Of a stretch of DNA of 56,488 nucleotides, positions 1-8,191 are shown one piece after another. The notes under the pieces are model-generated. The model searched no databases, was not told where the DNA came from, and worked only from the letters and a program-made list of their open reading frames with translations. The DNA is taken from the NCBI GenBank assembly GCA_964398195.1, contig CAYNLW010000005.1:1-56488 (forward strand). The letters are read 5' to 3'. Both the position numbers and the translations under genes were made by a program. Source of the DNA: RFPI01 sp964398195. Lineage in GTDB: Bacteria; Pseudomonadota; Gammaproteobacteria; Burkholderiales; Methylophilaceae. Every line of letters starts with the position of its first letter. The stretch's first letter is position 1.

Positions 1-164
1 TTAAATGTAAGATAAAACTCTCACTCATACTGGTACTAATTTTAAACGCAGTTCACTTGCCTTACCGCCTCTATTTCTAAAAGTTGCCATTTCCATCCTC
101 TATTGGGACAGATTTGGGCCAAGCTTAGTTTTTTATCTTTTTACACCTCGGTGTTTGTTAGTGA
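1..164. other. left-edge region with no recognisable gene
   Basis: AT-rich stretch downstream of moaC (which reads leftwards). I see no open frame of useful length, no tRNA and no convincing terminator hairpin. It may contain the moaC transcript end or the tail of a gene outside the window. Confidence 0.5.
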
Positions 165-644
165 TTACTTCGTCGCTTTCCACTCCCCCGACTTCCCCCC
201 AGATTTCTCTAGTAACCCGATATCACTAATCGTCATCCCCCTATCTACCGCTTTGCACATATCGTAAATTGTCAAAAGGGCTATGCTGGTGGCGGTGAGA
301 GCTTCCATTTCTACGCCGGTTTTGCCGGTGCATTGGGCGGTACATATGCAATGGACGCTGTGATTGTCCGGGTTTAAGGTAAATTCTATGTTAACGCTGG
401 TTAAGGCGATGGGGTGGCATAAGGGGATGAGTTCGGCGCAGCGTTTGCTGGCTTGGATGCCGGCGATGCGGGCGATGCCTAGGACATCGCCTTTTTTGCT
501 GGTGCCTTGTTGGACGAGTTGGAAAGTCTCAGCTTGCATAAAAATAGTGCCACAAGCGACTGCTTTTCTGTGGCTATCCGCTTTGTCAGCGATATCCACC
601 ATATGTGCTTGACCTTGTTGATTGAAGTGGGAAAGTTTAGTCAT
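165..644 (-). CDS. moaC: cyclic pyranopterin monophosphate synthase MoaC
   Basis: MoaC converts the GTP-derived 3',8-cyclo-GTP intermediate (made by MoaA) into cyclic pyranopterin monophosphate, in the cytoplasm, during molybdenum cofactor synthesis. Family motifs are intact: LCHP at residues 75-78, GVEMEALTA at 110-118, and DMCKAVD at 128-134, containing the Asp128/Lys131 pair known from E. coli MoaC. The C-terminal LLEKSGGKSG block is also present. The open frame continues upstream to 719, but family proteins begin near MTKLSHF, so I chose the ATG at 642-644. That gives 159 residues, the usual length, and leaves about 70 bp for a divergent promoter with the protease gene at 718. The coding strand is C-rich compared with neighbours. 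No other moa gene is nearby. Confidence 0.93.
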   Translation of the reverse strand: MTKLSHFNQQGQAHMVDIADKADSHRKAVACGTIFMQAETFQLVQQGTSKKGDVLGIARIAGIQASKRCAELIPLCHPIALTSVNIEFTLNPDNHSVHCICTAQCTGKTGVEMEALTATSIALLTIYDMCKAVDRGMTISDIGLLEKSGGKSGEWKATK

Positions 645-717
645 CACTATATCCGCGATAAAATAGATTGATTGAAACTGATTGAACCGATATTTCAAGC
701 GAATATCATAAACAAAC

Positions 718-2151
718 ATGCGTTACATTTATATTCTTTTCTGCTTTTTCTTACTCATCCCAAGCCTACTTGCAGATGAATTGCCTGAGCTTGGCGATTT
801 TTCAGCCACGGTGATGTCGGCGCTGGACGAAAAGAAAATTGCTAATCAAATTATGCGAGATGTGATGGCCAGTGATGAGGTGCTGGACGACGCGGAAGTT
901 AACGATTACATCACGCAACTCGGTAGCAAATTGGCTGCAGCAGGGCCAGATAAAAGCCAAACATTTAATTTCTTTGTCGTGCGCGATAACAGCATCAACG
1001 CGTTTGCTATGCCTGGCGGGGTGATAGGCGTGCATACGGGTTTATTTGTGGCTGCCAGAAACGAATCCGAGCTAGCAGGGGTGTTGGGTCATGAAATTGG
1101 CCACGTAGTACAACATCATATTGCGCGTATGTTGGCGCAACAAAAACGCGACTCTGTCATCAGTATGGCGGGCATGGCATTGTCATTATTAGCGGCAAGA
1201 GCCAACCCACAATTAGCCGGCGCTGCCATGGCGACTTCTTCAGCAGGTATGGTGCAAAGACAACTAGATTTCACCCGCGAGCATGAGCGTGAGGCAGATA
1301 GAATAGGCTTGCAAATTCTAGAGAGCGCTGGCTATGACAGTACTGCCATGGCAGGTTTTTTTGAAGTATTGCAAAAGGGAACGCGCTTTGTTGAAGGCAG
1401 TGCGCCATCATTTTTGCGTACGCACCCGATCACTTCTGAGCGTATTGCTGATGTCAGTGCGCGTGCAGGTAAAAATAAATTTAAATTACAACCTTACGCT
1501 CCGGAGTTTGATCTTATCCGGGCAAAACTGATGGCGTATCTCGGGCCGCCTAGCCAAAGCATTAGTTATTTCCAAGAAAACCTGCAGCAATATCGCTATA
1601 GCAATTTAAGTGCACAACATTATGGTCTGGCGATCGCCTATATCCGTGCAAATAATATCGCTGAAGCGCGTAAACAACTGGCTTGGCTAGAGTCCAATAG
1701 CCAAGCGCACCCTTATTACGCTAGCTTAGCCGCCAAGATAGAAGTGGAAGCAAAAAACGCGATTCAAGCAGAGCAACGTTTCCAATCTGGATTGCAGCGT
1801 TATCCTTGGCATTTAGAATTGATCGTTAGCTATGCCAAACATTTAGTGGAGTTGCGCCAGTACGACAAAGCCTTGCGCTTTATTGAAGAAAAGCAGCCGT
1901 CATTCCCTGACTCCCCTCAGCTGTACGAAATTAAAGCCAAATGTCATGCCGCACAGGATAAACGTATGTTAAGTTTCCAAGCGCAAGGAGAAGCCTATGT
2001 GCGCCGCTATAATATTCCTCGCGCAGTAGAACAAATGGATTTGGCGACTAAGGCCGGTGATGGTGATTTTTATCTTTCCTCTATTGTTGAGGCGCGATTA
2101 AAAACCTTAAGAACCATGTTGGACGAACCAAAAAAGAGCAGTCTGTTTTAA
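718..2151 (+). CDS. bepA: periplasmic M48-family metalloprotease, BepA-like, with TPR repeats
   Basis: A zinc metalloprotease expected in the periplasm. BepA of E. coli helps LptD and BAM assembly and degrades stalled outer membrane proteins. The N-terminus is a signal peptide (about residues 1-19). The zinc motif HEIGH is at residues 125-129, and the second part with the third ligand (EREAD) lies near 190-194. The C-terminal half (about 290-470) looks like TPR helices. The length of 477 is close to E. coli BepA (487). The gene is divergent from moaC and is followed after 20 bp by soxYZ, so all three may be one transcript. The family is certain; the exact orthology (BepA versus LoiP/YcaL-type) is an inference from the TPR half. 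Confidence 0.87.
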   Translation: MRYIYILFCFFLLIPSLLADELPELGDFSATVMSALDEKKIANQIMRDVMASDEVLDDAEVNDYITQLGSKLAAAGPDKSQTFNFFVVRDNSINAFAMPGGVIGVHTGLFVAARNESELAGVLGHEIGHVVQHHIARMLAQQKRDSVISMAGMALSLLAARANPQLAGAAMATSSAGMVQRQLDFTREHEREADRIGLQILESAGYDSTAMAGFFEVLQKGTRFVEGSAPSFLRTHPITSERIADVSARAGKNKFKLQPYAPEFDLIRAKLMAYLGPPSQSISYFQENLQQYRYSNLSAQHYGLAIAYIRANNIAEARKQLAWLESNSQAHPYYASLAAKIEVEAKNAIQAEQRFQSGLQRYPWHLELIVSYAKHLVELRQYDKALRFIEEKQPSFPDSPQLYEIKAKCHAAQDKRMLSFQAQGEAYVRRYNIPRAVEQMDLATKAGDGDFYLSSIVEARLKTLRTMLDEPKKSSLF

Positions 2152-2171
2152 TGCTTATTTAGGAAACCACA

Positions 2172-2612
2172 ATGAATAGACGGCAGTTTTTAAGCTTTAG
2201 CAGTGCCCTGTTGGCCTTGGTGGCGCTGCCGCTGCGCGCGCTGGCAGCGGTGTGGAACGAGCCGGCATTTCAGTCTAATCAATTGCAACAGGCCATGCAG
2301 TTGCTAGGCGCTAAGCAAGCCACAAGCTCAGATTTAATCACTATTATCGCCCCCGACAAAGCCGAGAATGGCGCTGTGGTGCAGGTGCAAATTCGCAGTG
2401 CGATAGCGAATACCCAGTCTATCGCTCTATTAGTGGAAAAAAATCCTACCGTTTTAATCGCCCAATTTGACTTAATGCCTGGCACCGTGGCGGATATTAT
2501 CACCCGCATCAAAATGGCTGAGACCTCAGATGTGGCGGCCTTGGTGCAAGCGGGGGGTGAGTTTTATATGAGCAAAAAATTGGTCGAAGTAATGGAAAAC
2601 GGGTGCGGATAA
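2172..2612 (+). CDS. soxY: sulfur carrier protein SoxY
   Basis: SoxY carries thiosulfate-derived sulfur covalently on a C-terminal cysteine during periplasmic thiosulfate oxidation. The N-terminus has a clear twin-arginine motif (RRQFL, residues 3-7) and a hydrophobic segment to about residue 26, so Tat export is expected. The protein ends in NGCG, with the carrier cysteine at residue 145 of 146; the family normally ends GGCGG, so the swinging arm is slightly short but the cysteine is kept. Its stop codon overlaps the soxZ start (TAATG). No soxXA, soxB or soxCD is present in the window, so the donor or acceptor of the sulfur is unknown. Confidence 0.85.
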   Translation: MNRRQFLSFSSALLALVALPLRALAAVWNEPAFQSNQLQQAMQLLGAKQATSSDLITIIAPDKAENGAVVQVQIRSAIANTQSIALLVEKNPTVLIAQFDLMPGTVADIITRIKMAETSDVAALVQAGGEFYMSKKLVEVMENGCG

Positions 2613-2923
2613 TGGCTGACAATATCAAAATGCGGGCGCAATTAAAAAATGGCATCACCGAAGTCAAAGTACTGATGTCGCATCCTATGGAAACCGGCAG
2701 ACGTAAAAGTGATTTTGGCGATGTGATTCCCGCCCACTTTATTCAACAGGTCAGCGCTTTCCTTAATCAGCAGTTAGTCATGCAAGCGCAATGGGGCACG
2801 GGCATTAGCAAGAATCCCTATCTGACTTTTTATCTTAGCCAAGCCAAACAGGGTGATATGGTGAAAATCGTGTGGTTGGATAATCGCGGCAAACAAGGCG
2901 AAGCAGAAATCGCCGTCAGTTAA
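2612..2923 (+). CDS. soxZ: sulfur carrier partner SoxZ
   Basis: SoxZ forms the heterodimer with SoxY that carries sulfur intermediates; it has no signal peptide and is normally co-exported with SoxY. The frame opens with a GTG at 2603, but the ATG at 2612 overlaps the soxY stop as TAATG and gives the family start MADNIKMRAQ (103 residues, a normal length). Typical SoxZ elements are the N-terminal immunoglobulin-like beta strands, a VKVLMSHPMETG segment and a terminal WLDNRGKQGEAE segment. Translational coupling to soxY fits an obligate dimer. Confidence 0.88.
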   Translation: MADNIKMRAQLKNGITEVKVLMSHPMETGRRKSDFGDVIPAHFIQQVSAFLNQQLVMQAQWGTGISKNPYLTFYLSQAKQGDMVKIVWLDNRGKQGEAEIAVS

Positions 2924-2963
2924 GTAAAGCTGTTTCAGGCTAAATCATCTAGTAGTCAATTAT

Positions 2964-4604
2964 TTAGCGCTGGCTAAGCGACAAGCTGAGCGCCTCAGCG
3001 ACACGTATCCCATCGACCGCAGCAGATAAAATCCCACCTGCATAACCAGCCCCCTCGCCAGTGGGGTATAGGCCTTTGGTATTAATGCTTTGCAAATGCA
3101 CATCATCGCGCTTGATGCGTATTGGCGATGAGGTTCTGGTTTCTACACCGGTCAGCAAGCCATCGGCCAAATCAAACCCATGAATCTGCTGAGCAAATTG
3201 CGGAATCGCTTCGCGTATGGCTTGAATCGCAAAGTCAGGCAAGGCATCAGCCAAATTGCATAATTTCACGCCGGGGGTGTAGGAGGGAATCACCTGCCCC
3301 AGTTGTTGAGAGGCGCGGTTATGCAAGAAATCGCCGATTAGCTGCGCGGGTGCGCAATAATCGCTGCCGCCAAGTTGAAAGGCCGTGCTTTCTAATTGCC
3401 GCTGTAACTGCATACCGGCCAATGGCCCGTCGGGATAATCGCGCTCAGGCGAGATGCCCACCACGATACCAGCATTGGCATTGCGTTCGTTACGTGAATA
3501 TTGGCTCATGCCATTGGTCACCACCCGACCGGCCTCGGAGGCGGCTGCCACCACGGTGCCACCGGGGCACATACAAAAGCTATACACGCTGCGACCATTG
3601 CTGGCGTGGTGCACCAATTTATAATCTGCCGCACCCAAAATCGGATGCTGCGCATAAGGACCATAGCGCGCCTGATTAATCAGCGACTGTGGGTGCTCAA
3701 TGCGAAAGCCTATAGAGAATGGTTTGGCTTCGATATAAATGCCGCGCTGATGCAACATTTCAAAGGTATCACGCGCACTGTGGCCCACCGCTAATACCAA
3801 GTGCTGTGTGGCAATCTGGCTGCCATCTTGCAATACCACCCCCTGCACTTGTTGCTGGTCTAACAGAATATCGGTGACATGCGATTGAAAGCGTATTTCG
3901 CCGCCCAATTGAATAATTTTTTCGCGCATCTGCTCGACCACGCCCACCAAACGAAAAGTGCCGATATGCGGGTGGCTGACATACATAATTTCCTCGGGCG
4001 CCCCTGCGGCGACAAACTCGCTCAGCACTTTGCGGCCGTAGTGTTTGGGGTCTTTAATTTGGCTATACAGCTTGCCATCAGAAAAAGTGCCAGCGCCGCC
4101 CTCGCCGAATTGCACATTAGATTCAGGATTTAACACTTTCTTGCGCCACAGTCCCCAAGTGTCTTTGGTGCGTTCGCGCACCGCTTTGCCGCGCTCTAAT
4201 ACAATTGGGCGAAAGCCCGCTTGCGCTAAAATCAACGCGGCAAAAATACCCGATGGGCCAAATCCCACAATCACCGGACGCGCCGGCTGGGTGGCTGGCT
4301 TGGCAGTTGGCTCGGACTTAGCGACAAACTGATATTGCATATCCGGACTGGGCTTGACATGCGGGTCGCGTTTAAATTTCTGCAACACGGCGGCCTCATT
4401 GTGCAGCCTCACATCTAAGATATAAACAAACAAAATCGCCTGTTTACGGCGCGCATCTACGCCACGTTTATATATCGTAAAGTCGATTAACTGGTGCGCT
4501 GGAATCGCCAGTTTATTTAAAATTGCCGCCTGCAAAATGTCACGGTCGTGGGTGAGCGTTTGCGCTTGGGTAAGAGGAAGTTTAATTTCGCTAATTCGTA
4601 TCAT
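2964..4604 (-). CDS. FAD-dependent oxidoreductase, COG2509-type
   Basis: A 546-residue flavoprotein of the family of uncharacterised FAD-dependent dehydrogenases (COG2509). The first 100 residues are an extra N-terminal domain typical of this family. A dinucleotide-binding motif GFGPSG follows at 114-119, then an Asn/Gly-rich FAD segment (VQFGEGGAGTFSDGKL) and a C-terminal LYPTGEGAGYAGGI segment that closes the FAD site. The substrate is unknown. It is soluble, with no signal peptide. It reads in the same direction as hda, 20 bp downstream of it, so the two may be cotranscribed. Confidence 0.82.
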   Translation of the reverse strand: MIRISEIKLPLTQAQTLTHDRDILQAAILNKLAIPAHQLIDFTIYKRGVDARRKQAILFVYILDVRLHNEAAVLQKFKRDPHVKPSPDMQYQFVAKSEPTAKPATQPARPVIVGFGPSGIFAALILAQAGFRPIVLERGKAVRERTKDTWGLWRKKVLNPESNVQFGEGGAGTFSDGKLYSQIKDPKHYGRKVLSEFVAAGAPEEIMYVSHPHIGTFRLVGVVEQMREKIIQLGGEIRFQSHVTDILLDQQQVQGVVLQDGSQIATQHLVLAVGHSARDTFEMLHQRGIYIEAKPFSIGFRIEHPQSLINQARYGPYAQHPILGAADYKLVHHASNGRSVYSFCMCPGGTVVAAASEAGRVVTNGMSQYSRNERNANAGIVVGISPERDYPDGPLAGMQLQRQLESTAFQLGGSDYCAPAQLIGDFLHNRASQQLGQVIPSYTPGVKLCNLADALPDFAIQAIREAIPQFAQQIHGFDLADGLLTGVETRTSSPIRIKRDDVHLQSINTKGLYPTGEGAGYAGGILSAAVDGIRVAEALSLSLSQR

Positions 4605-4624
4605 GGCATCAGGCTAAGTAGAAT

Positions 4625-5245
4625 TTACAAAAGCGGCGCTTGAATCAGCTTGCGTAGCATGGTCACGCTAACTGGCTTTTTTTCTGTCAAAGACCAATGA
4701 TCCAGTGCGTCTAAAGTCGCCATCAAGCTGGGCAGATCGCGGCGCAGATAGCGAAAACAATAGTCCAATACCTCGTCAGGTAATTTCATGCCACGTTGTT
4801 TGGCGCGCTGTTTCAGCGCTTGCGCCTTTTCTTCATCGCTTAAGGCATGCAGTTGATAGGTCACCCCCCACGCCAAACGACTGGCCAAATCCTCGCGCAA
4901 GCCCATCTGCATAGGTGAGGCATTGCCGCTCACCAGCACCACACCAGTGCCGTCGCGCTGTTGGTTATAGGCGTTAAATAAATCGATTTGCTGCTGTTCG
5001 GAATAGTCCTGCACATCATCTGCGCAAATCAGTGATTTACCGGTTTCCTTTGCCAAGTCCTGCGCTGCCAACAGCAAGTGGGTTTTGCCGCTGCCGGGCG
5101 CGCCCCAAAAATAAATAAAGCGCTGCAATGGCTGCGCAGAAAAGCTATTCACCAGCGTATGCAAGGCTTCTGCATTGCGACCAAGCAAAAAATTATGCAC
5201 GCTGGGGCGGGCGGGTAATTGAATATCCAATAACAGTTGTTTCAT
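4625..5245 (-). CDS. hda: DnaA regulatory inactivator Hda
   Basis: Hda binds the DNA-loaded beta clamp and stimulates ATP hydrolysis by DnaA, limiting re-initiation of replication. The N-terminal clamp-binding peptide is recognisable as QLLLDIQLP (residues 3-11). A Walker A motif GAPGSGKTH lies at 48-56, a Walker B-like segment (ICADDVQ) near 75, and sensor/lid helices follow. At 206 residues it lacks the DnaA DNA-binding domain, which separates it from DnaA. It is divergent from purM, a neighbour pair common in beta- and gammaproteobacteria; the AI-2E-type permease often found between them is absent here. Confidence 0.9.
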   Translation of the reverse strand: MKQLLLDIQLPARPSVHNFLLGRNAEALHTLVNSFSAQPLQRFIYFWGAPGSGKTHLLLAAQDLAKETGKSLICADDVQDYSEQQQIDLFNAYNQQRDGTGVVLVSGNASPMQMGLREDLASRLAWGVTYQLHALSDEEKAQALKQRAKQRGMKLPDEVLDYCFRYLRRDLPSLMATLDALDHWSLTEKKPVSVTMLRKLIQAPLL

Positions 5246-5393
5246 TAATGCGCTTTACTTGCAGGGGTTTTTCTCGTTTAAATGCATTTAGGTTAAAATT
5301 TAGCTTTGGCCGCTAGCATTTGCCGACTTGCCTGTGCTAAAGCCTGATATTTTACCTGTTATTTGTTTTTATCTTGTAGAAAGCGAGCAAGCT

Positions 5394-6452
5394 TTGAGTT
5401 CCAATCCGCACAACCCTGCCAACTCCCCCTCCATTTCTTACCGCGATGCTGGCGTTGATATCGAAGCAGGTGATGCTTTAGTTGAACAAATCAAACCTTT
5501 TGCCAAGCGCACCATGCGCCCCGAAGTGATGGGCGGCATAGGCGGTTTTGGTTCTTTATTTGCCATGCCAGAAAAATATCAACAGCCGGTACTGGTGTCC
5601 GGCACCGATGGGGTAGGCACCAAGCTAAAGCTGGCTTTTGAGTTGAATAAGCACGATACAGTGGGCATAGATTTGGTGGCCATGAGCGTCAATGACATTT
5701 TGGTGCAAGGCGCCGAGCCGCTGTTTTTCTTGGACTATTTTGCCTGTGGCAAATTACAAGTCGGTGTGGCCGCGCAAGTGATTAAAGGCATTGCGCAAGG
5801 TTGTGAGCAAGCGGGTTGCGCCTTGGTGGGTGGTGAAACGGCGGAAATGCCGGGCATGTATCCTGACGGGGAATATGATTTGGCCGGTTTCGCAGTTGGC
5901 TGTGTGGAAAAAAGCCAGATTATTGACGGCAGCCATATACAATCTGGTGATGTCTTGCTTGGCTTGGCTTCCAGCGGCGCGCACTCCAACGGCTATTCGC
6001 TTATCCGCAAATTAATCAGCATGTCAGGCATGGATATGCAGGCCGATTTCTACGGCCAGCCGTTTAAAAACGTGGTGATGGCGCCTACCCGTATTTATGT
6101 CAAATCCATCTTAAGTCTGCTAGAAAAAGTACAGATTAAAGGCATGGCACATATCACTGGCGGTGGCATCAGCGAGAATATTCCGCGCGTGTTACCCGCC
6201 GGTGTATGCGCCAGAGTAAAAGCCAGTAGCTGGCCTATGCCGCCGTTATTCCAATGGTTGCAGCAAACCGGCAATATCCAGCCGCAAGAAATGTATCGCA
6301 CTTTTAATTGCGGCATAGGCATGGTCATCATCGTCTCCGCTCAACAGGCTGAACAAGCCAGCGCAATCTTGCGTGAGTTGGGTGAAACCGTTTGGCAGAT
6401 AGGTCATATCACCGCACGTGGTGAGGCCGAGCCTGCCACTGTCGTGGAATAA
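5394..6452 (+). CDS. purM: phosphoribosylformylglycinamidine cyclo-ligase PurM
   Basis: PurM closes the imidazole ring in the fifth step of purine synthesis, making aminoimidazole ribonucleotide with ATP. The core is unmistakable: SISYRDAGVDIEAGD near the N-terminus, GTDGVGTKLK, a DLVAMSVNDILVQGAEP block and GGETAEMPGMY. There is no ATG upstream of the conserved start. The frame is open from a GTG at 5328, but that site lacks a Shine-Dalgarno sequence and adds 22 non-conserved residues. The TTG at 5394 gives 352 residues, the normal family length, so I prefer it. purN, frequently next to purM, is not here; DUF3108 genes follow after 2 bp. Confidence 0.9.
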   Translation: MSSNPHNPANSPSISYRDAGVDIEAGDALVEQIKPFAKRTMRPEVMGGIGGFGSLFAMPEKYQQPVLVSGTDGVGTKLKLAFELNKHDTVGIDLVAMSVNDILVQGAEPLFFLDYFACGKLQVGVAAQVIKGIAQGCEQAGCALVGGETAEMPGMYPDGEYDLAGFAVGCVEKSQIIDGSHIQSGDVLLGLASSGAHSNGYSLIRKLISMSGMDMQADFYGQPFKNVVMAPTRIYVKSILSLLEKVQIKGMAHITGGGISENIPRVLPAGVCARVKASSWPMPPLFQWLQQTGNIQPQEMYRTFNCGIGMVIIVSAQQAEQASAILRELGETVWQIGHITARGEAEPATVVE

Positions 6453-6454
6453 TC

Positions 6455-7150
6455 ATGCAGCGTAGCTTGCTATTCGCAGTTTTTCTGTTGAGTTGCATGC
6501 TGGCGCAAGCGGCGCCTAAATCGGTCAGTATTAGCTATCAGATATTCCGTGAGCAAAAACTGATAGGCACCATCAATGAGACCTATCAACAACAAGGCAA
6601 TCAATACAAAATTACCAGTGTTACCGAAGGTGTTGGCCTGATGGCTTTAGCCGGTAAGCGAGTACTGACCAGCGAGGGCACAGTAAGCGCCGAGGGCTTG
6701 CAGCCTCTGCGCTTTGAAAGCCGACAAGGGGACAATGATCGCAAGACTGTGCTGGTTGAATTTGATTGGAATAAATCGGAAATGACGCTACGTGCCAAAG
6801 GCAATGTGACTGTGCAAAGCATTAATAAGGGCACCTTAGATTTAGCTAGTTATCCCTATCAATGGATGTTTACGCCGCCGGTCGATGAGGAAATTTCAGT
6901 TTGGTTAACCACAGGCAAAAAGGCGCGCGAGTATCGCTATCAAATGATAGAGCAAGATGTGATTTTGATGTTGGGCAACCAGTCCTACCAAGCCCTTACT
7001 TTGAGTAACGCCGCCTATCGCGATAATAAAGAAGAAAAGCTAATTAGCTTGTCTCGCCAACATGCGCATTTGCCAGTAAGAATTTTGCTCAAAGACGATA
7101 GCGGCATGGTCACAGAGCAAGTGGTGAATCAGATTCGCATTGAATATTAG
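6455..7150 (+). CDS. DUF3108 domain protein, exported (first of a tandem pair)
   Basis: A 231-residue exported protein with a signal peptide (about 1-19, ending AQAA). The rest is a beta-rich DUF3108 domain, marked by the ISYQIFREQKLIGTINETY opening, a conserved segment near LMALAGKRVLTSEG, and a WMFTPP segment near the middle. The family has no established biochemical role. The next gene encodes a longer paralogue with the same segment order, so the pair probably arose by duplication. It starts 2 bp after purM, suggesting cotranscription, but nothing links it to purine synthesis. Confidence 0.75.
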   Translation: MQRSLLFAVFLLSCMLAQAAPKSVSISYQIFREQKLIGTINETYQQQGNQYKITSVTEGVGLMALAGKRVLTSEGTVSAEGLQPLRFESRQGDNDRKTVLVEFDWNKSEMTLRAKGNVTVQSINKGTLDLASYPYQWMFTPPVDEEISVWLTTGKKAREYRYQMIEQDVILMLGNQSYQALTLSNAAYRDNKEEKLISLSRQHAHLPVRILLKDDSGMVTEQVVNQIRIEY

Positions 7151-7165
7151 GCCAGACACTTCTCC

Positions 7166-8191
7166 ATGAAAGATTTGTTTAAGCGTCTATATCGATTCCG
7201 TTGGGCAATCGCTTTTTTGCTCTCCTTATTGATTCATGTGCTATTGCTAGGCGGGCTAGAAATTGATATTCCCGATTTGACTAGTGATAGCCCAGTGATA
7301 GAGGCGCAGTTAAGCCCATTGCCACCGCCTGTGCCGCCTCCCGCCAAGCCCCCCAGCAAGCCGCGCAGTAAAAGCAAGCCACGCCAAATCGCTGGTGCTA
7401 GCACAGCAGCCATCCCAGCGCCGCCTAGCAACGAGGCAACTGTCGGGCAGGGCAATGGTACAGCTGCGCCAGCTCCATTACCATTTGAGTCTGGAGTGGA
7501 TTTAGATAGCAGCTATCAGTTTGAGGAAAGCGTCAGTTTGCCGCCACCCAAATGGGTAGAAACTGAATATGAAGTAAAACGCACTACTTTCGGCAGCGGG
7601 CGTGCCAAATTTCGTTATCAGACTAACCAACAGCACTATCAAATTCGTAGCGAAATTGAAGCTACCGGAATTGCCACATTAGCTTTTTCTGGCAAACGCA
7701 TTGAAAGTAGCGAAGGCATCGTGACTGCCTATGGACTTAAACCTAGCCAATATCGCTATGAGATTAGCAATAAACTAGATCGCCAAGTGCAGGCTGACTT
7801 TGATTGGAATAACGCTAATCTGACCTTGAAAAACAGCAAAGAAACGCGCAGCTATCCGCTAGAAGAAGGCGCGATAGATGTGCTGAGTTTTTTATATCAG
7901 TTTATGTTTGTTGGGCCTTTAGATGTGATGCGCTACACCATTACCAATGGCAGAACAGTGCGTAAGTATGAATATCTGTTTGTAGGTGAAGAAACACTAC
8001 AAACCCAGTTAGGGCAGTTAAACACCTTGCATGTTGCCAAAAGCTCAGGCGACCCCGATGAAAAAACAGAAGTGTGGTTAGCTAGCGACTACCGTTATAT
8101 TCCAGTAAAGATTATTAAACTTGCCAAGGACGGCACCGGCTACGAGTTTTTAGTAACGCGTATTCGGGCTGATTTTAAAGATGAGCGTTGA
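7166..8191 (+). CDS. DUF3108 domain protein with TonB-like N-terminus
   Basis: A 341-residue protein with one membrane anchor (about 12-32), followed by a proline/lysine-rich stretch (about 48-75) like the periplasm-spanning part of TonB, an Ala/Pro linker, and a C-terminal DUF3108 domain (about 130-340). The domain resembles the upstream neighbour: both contain an LAxxGKR segment, an FDWN segment and a YQ(W/F)MF segment. The layout suggests inner-membrane anchoring with the domain held out in the periplasm. It overlaps the start of rsmB by 11 bp. Function is unknown; calling it a TonB is not justified because the TonB C-terminal domain is absent. Confidence 0.72.
   Translation: MKDLFKRLYRFRWAIAFLLSLLIHVLLLGGLEIDIPDLTSDSPVIEAQLSPLPPPVPPPAKPPSKPRSKSKPRQIAGASTAAIPAPPSNEATVGQGNGTAAPAPLPFESGVDLDSSYQFEESVSLPPPKWVETEYEVKRTTFGSGRAKFRYQTNQQHYQIRSEIEATGIATLAFSGKRIESSEGIVTAYGLKPSQYRYEISNKLDRQVQADFDWNNANLTLKNSKETRSYPLEEGAIDVLSFLYQFMFVGPLDVMRYTITNGRTVRKYEYLFVGEETLQTQLGQLNTLHVAKSSGDPDEKTEVWLASDYRYIPVKIIKLAKDGTGYEFLVTRIRADFKDER

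Noticed and set aside
3122..3679. A 185-residue plus-strand frame inside the FAD oxidoreductase gene.
   Set aside because: It is antisense to a clearly recognised flavoprotein and has an Arg/Pro-rich composition typical of shadow frames.
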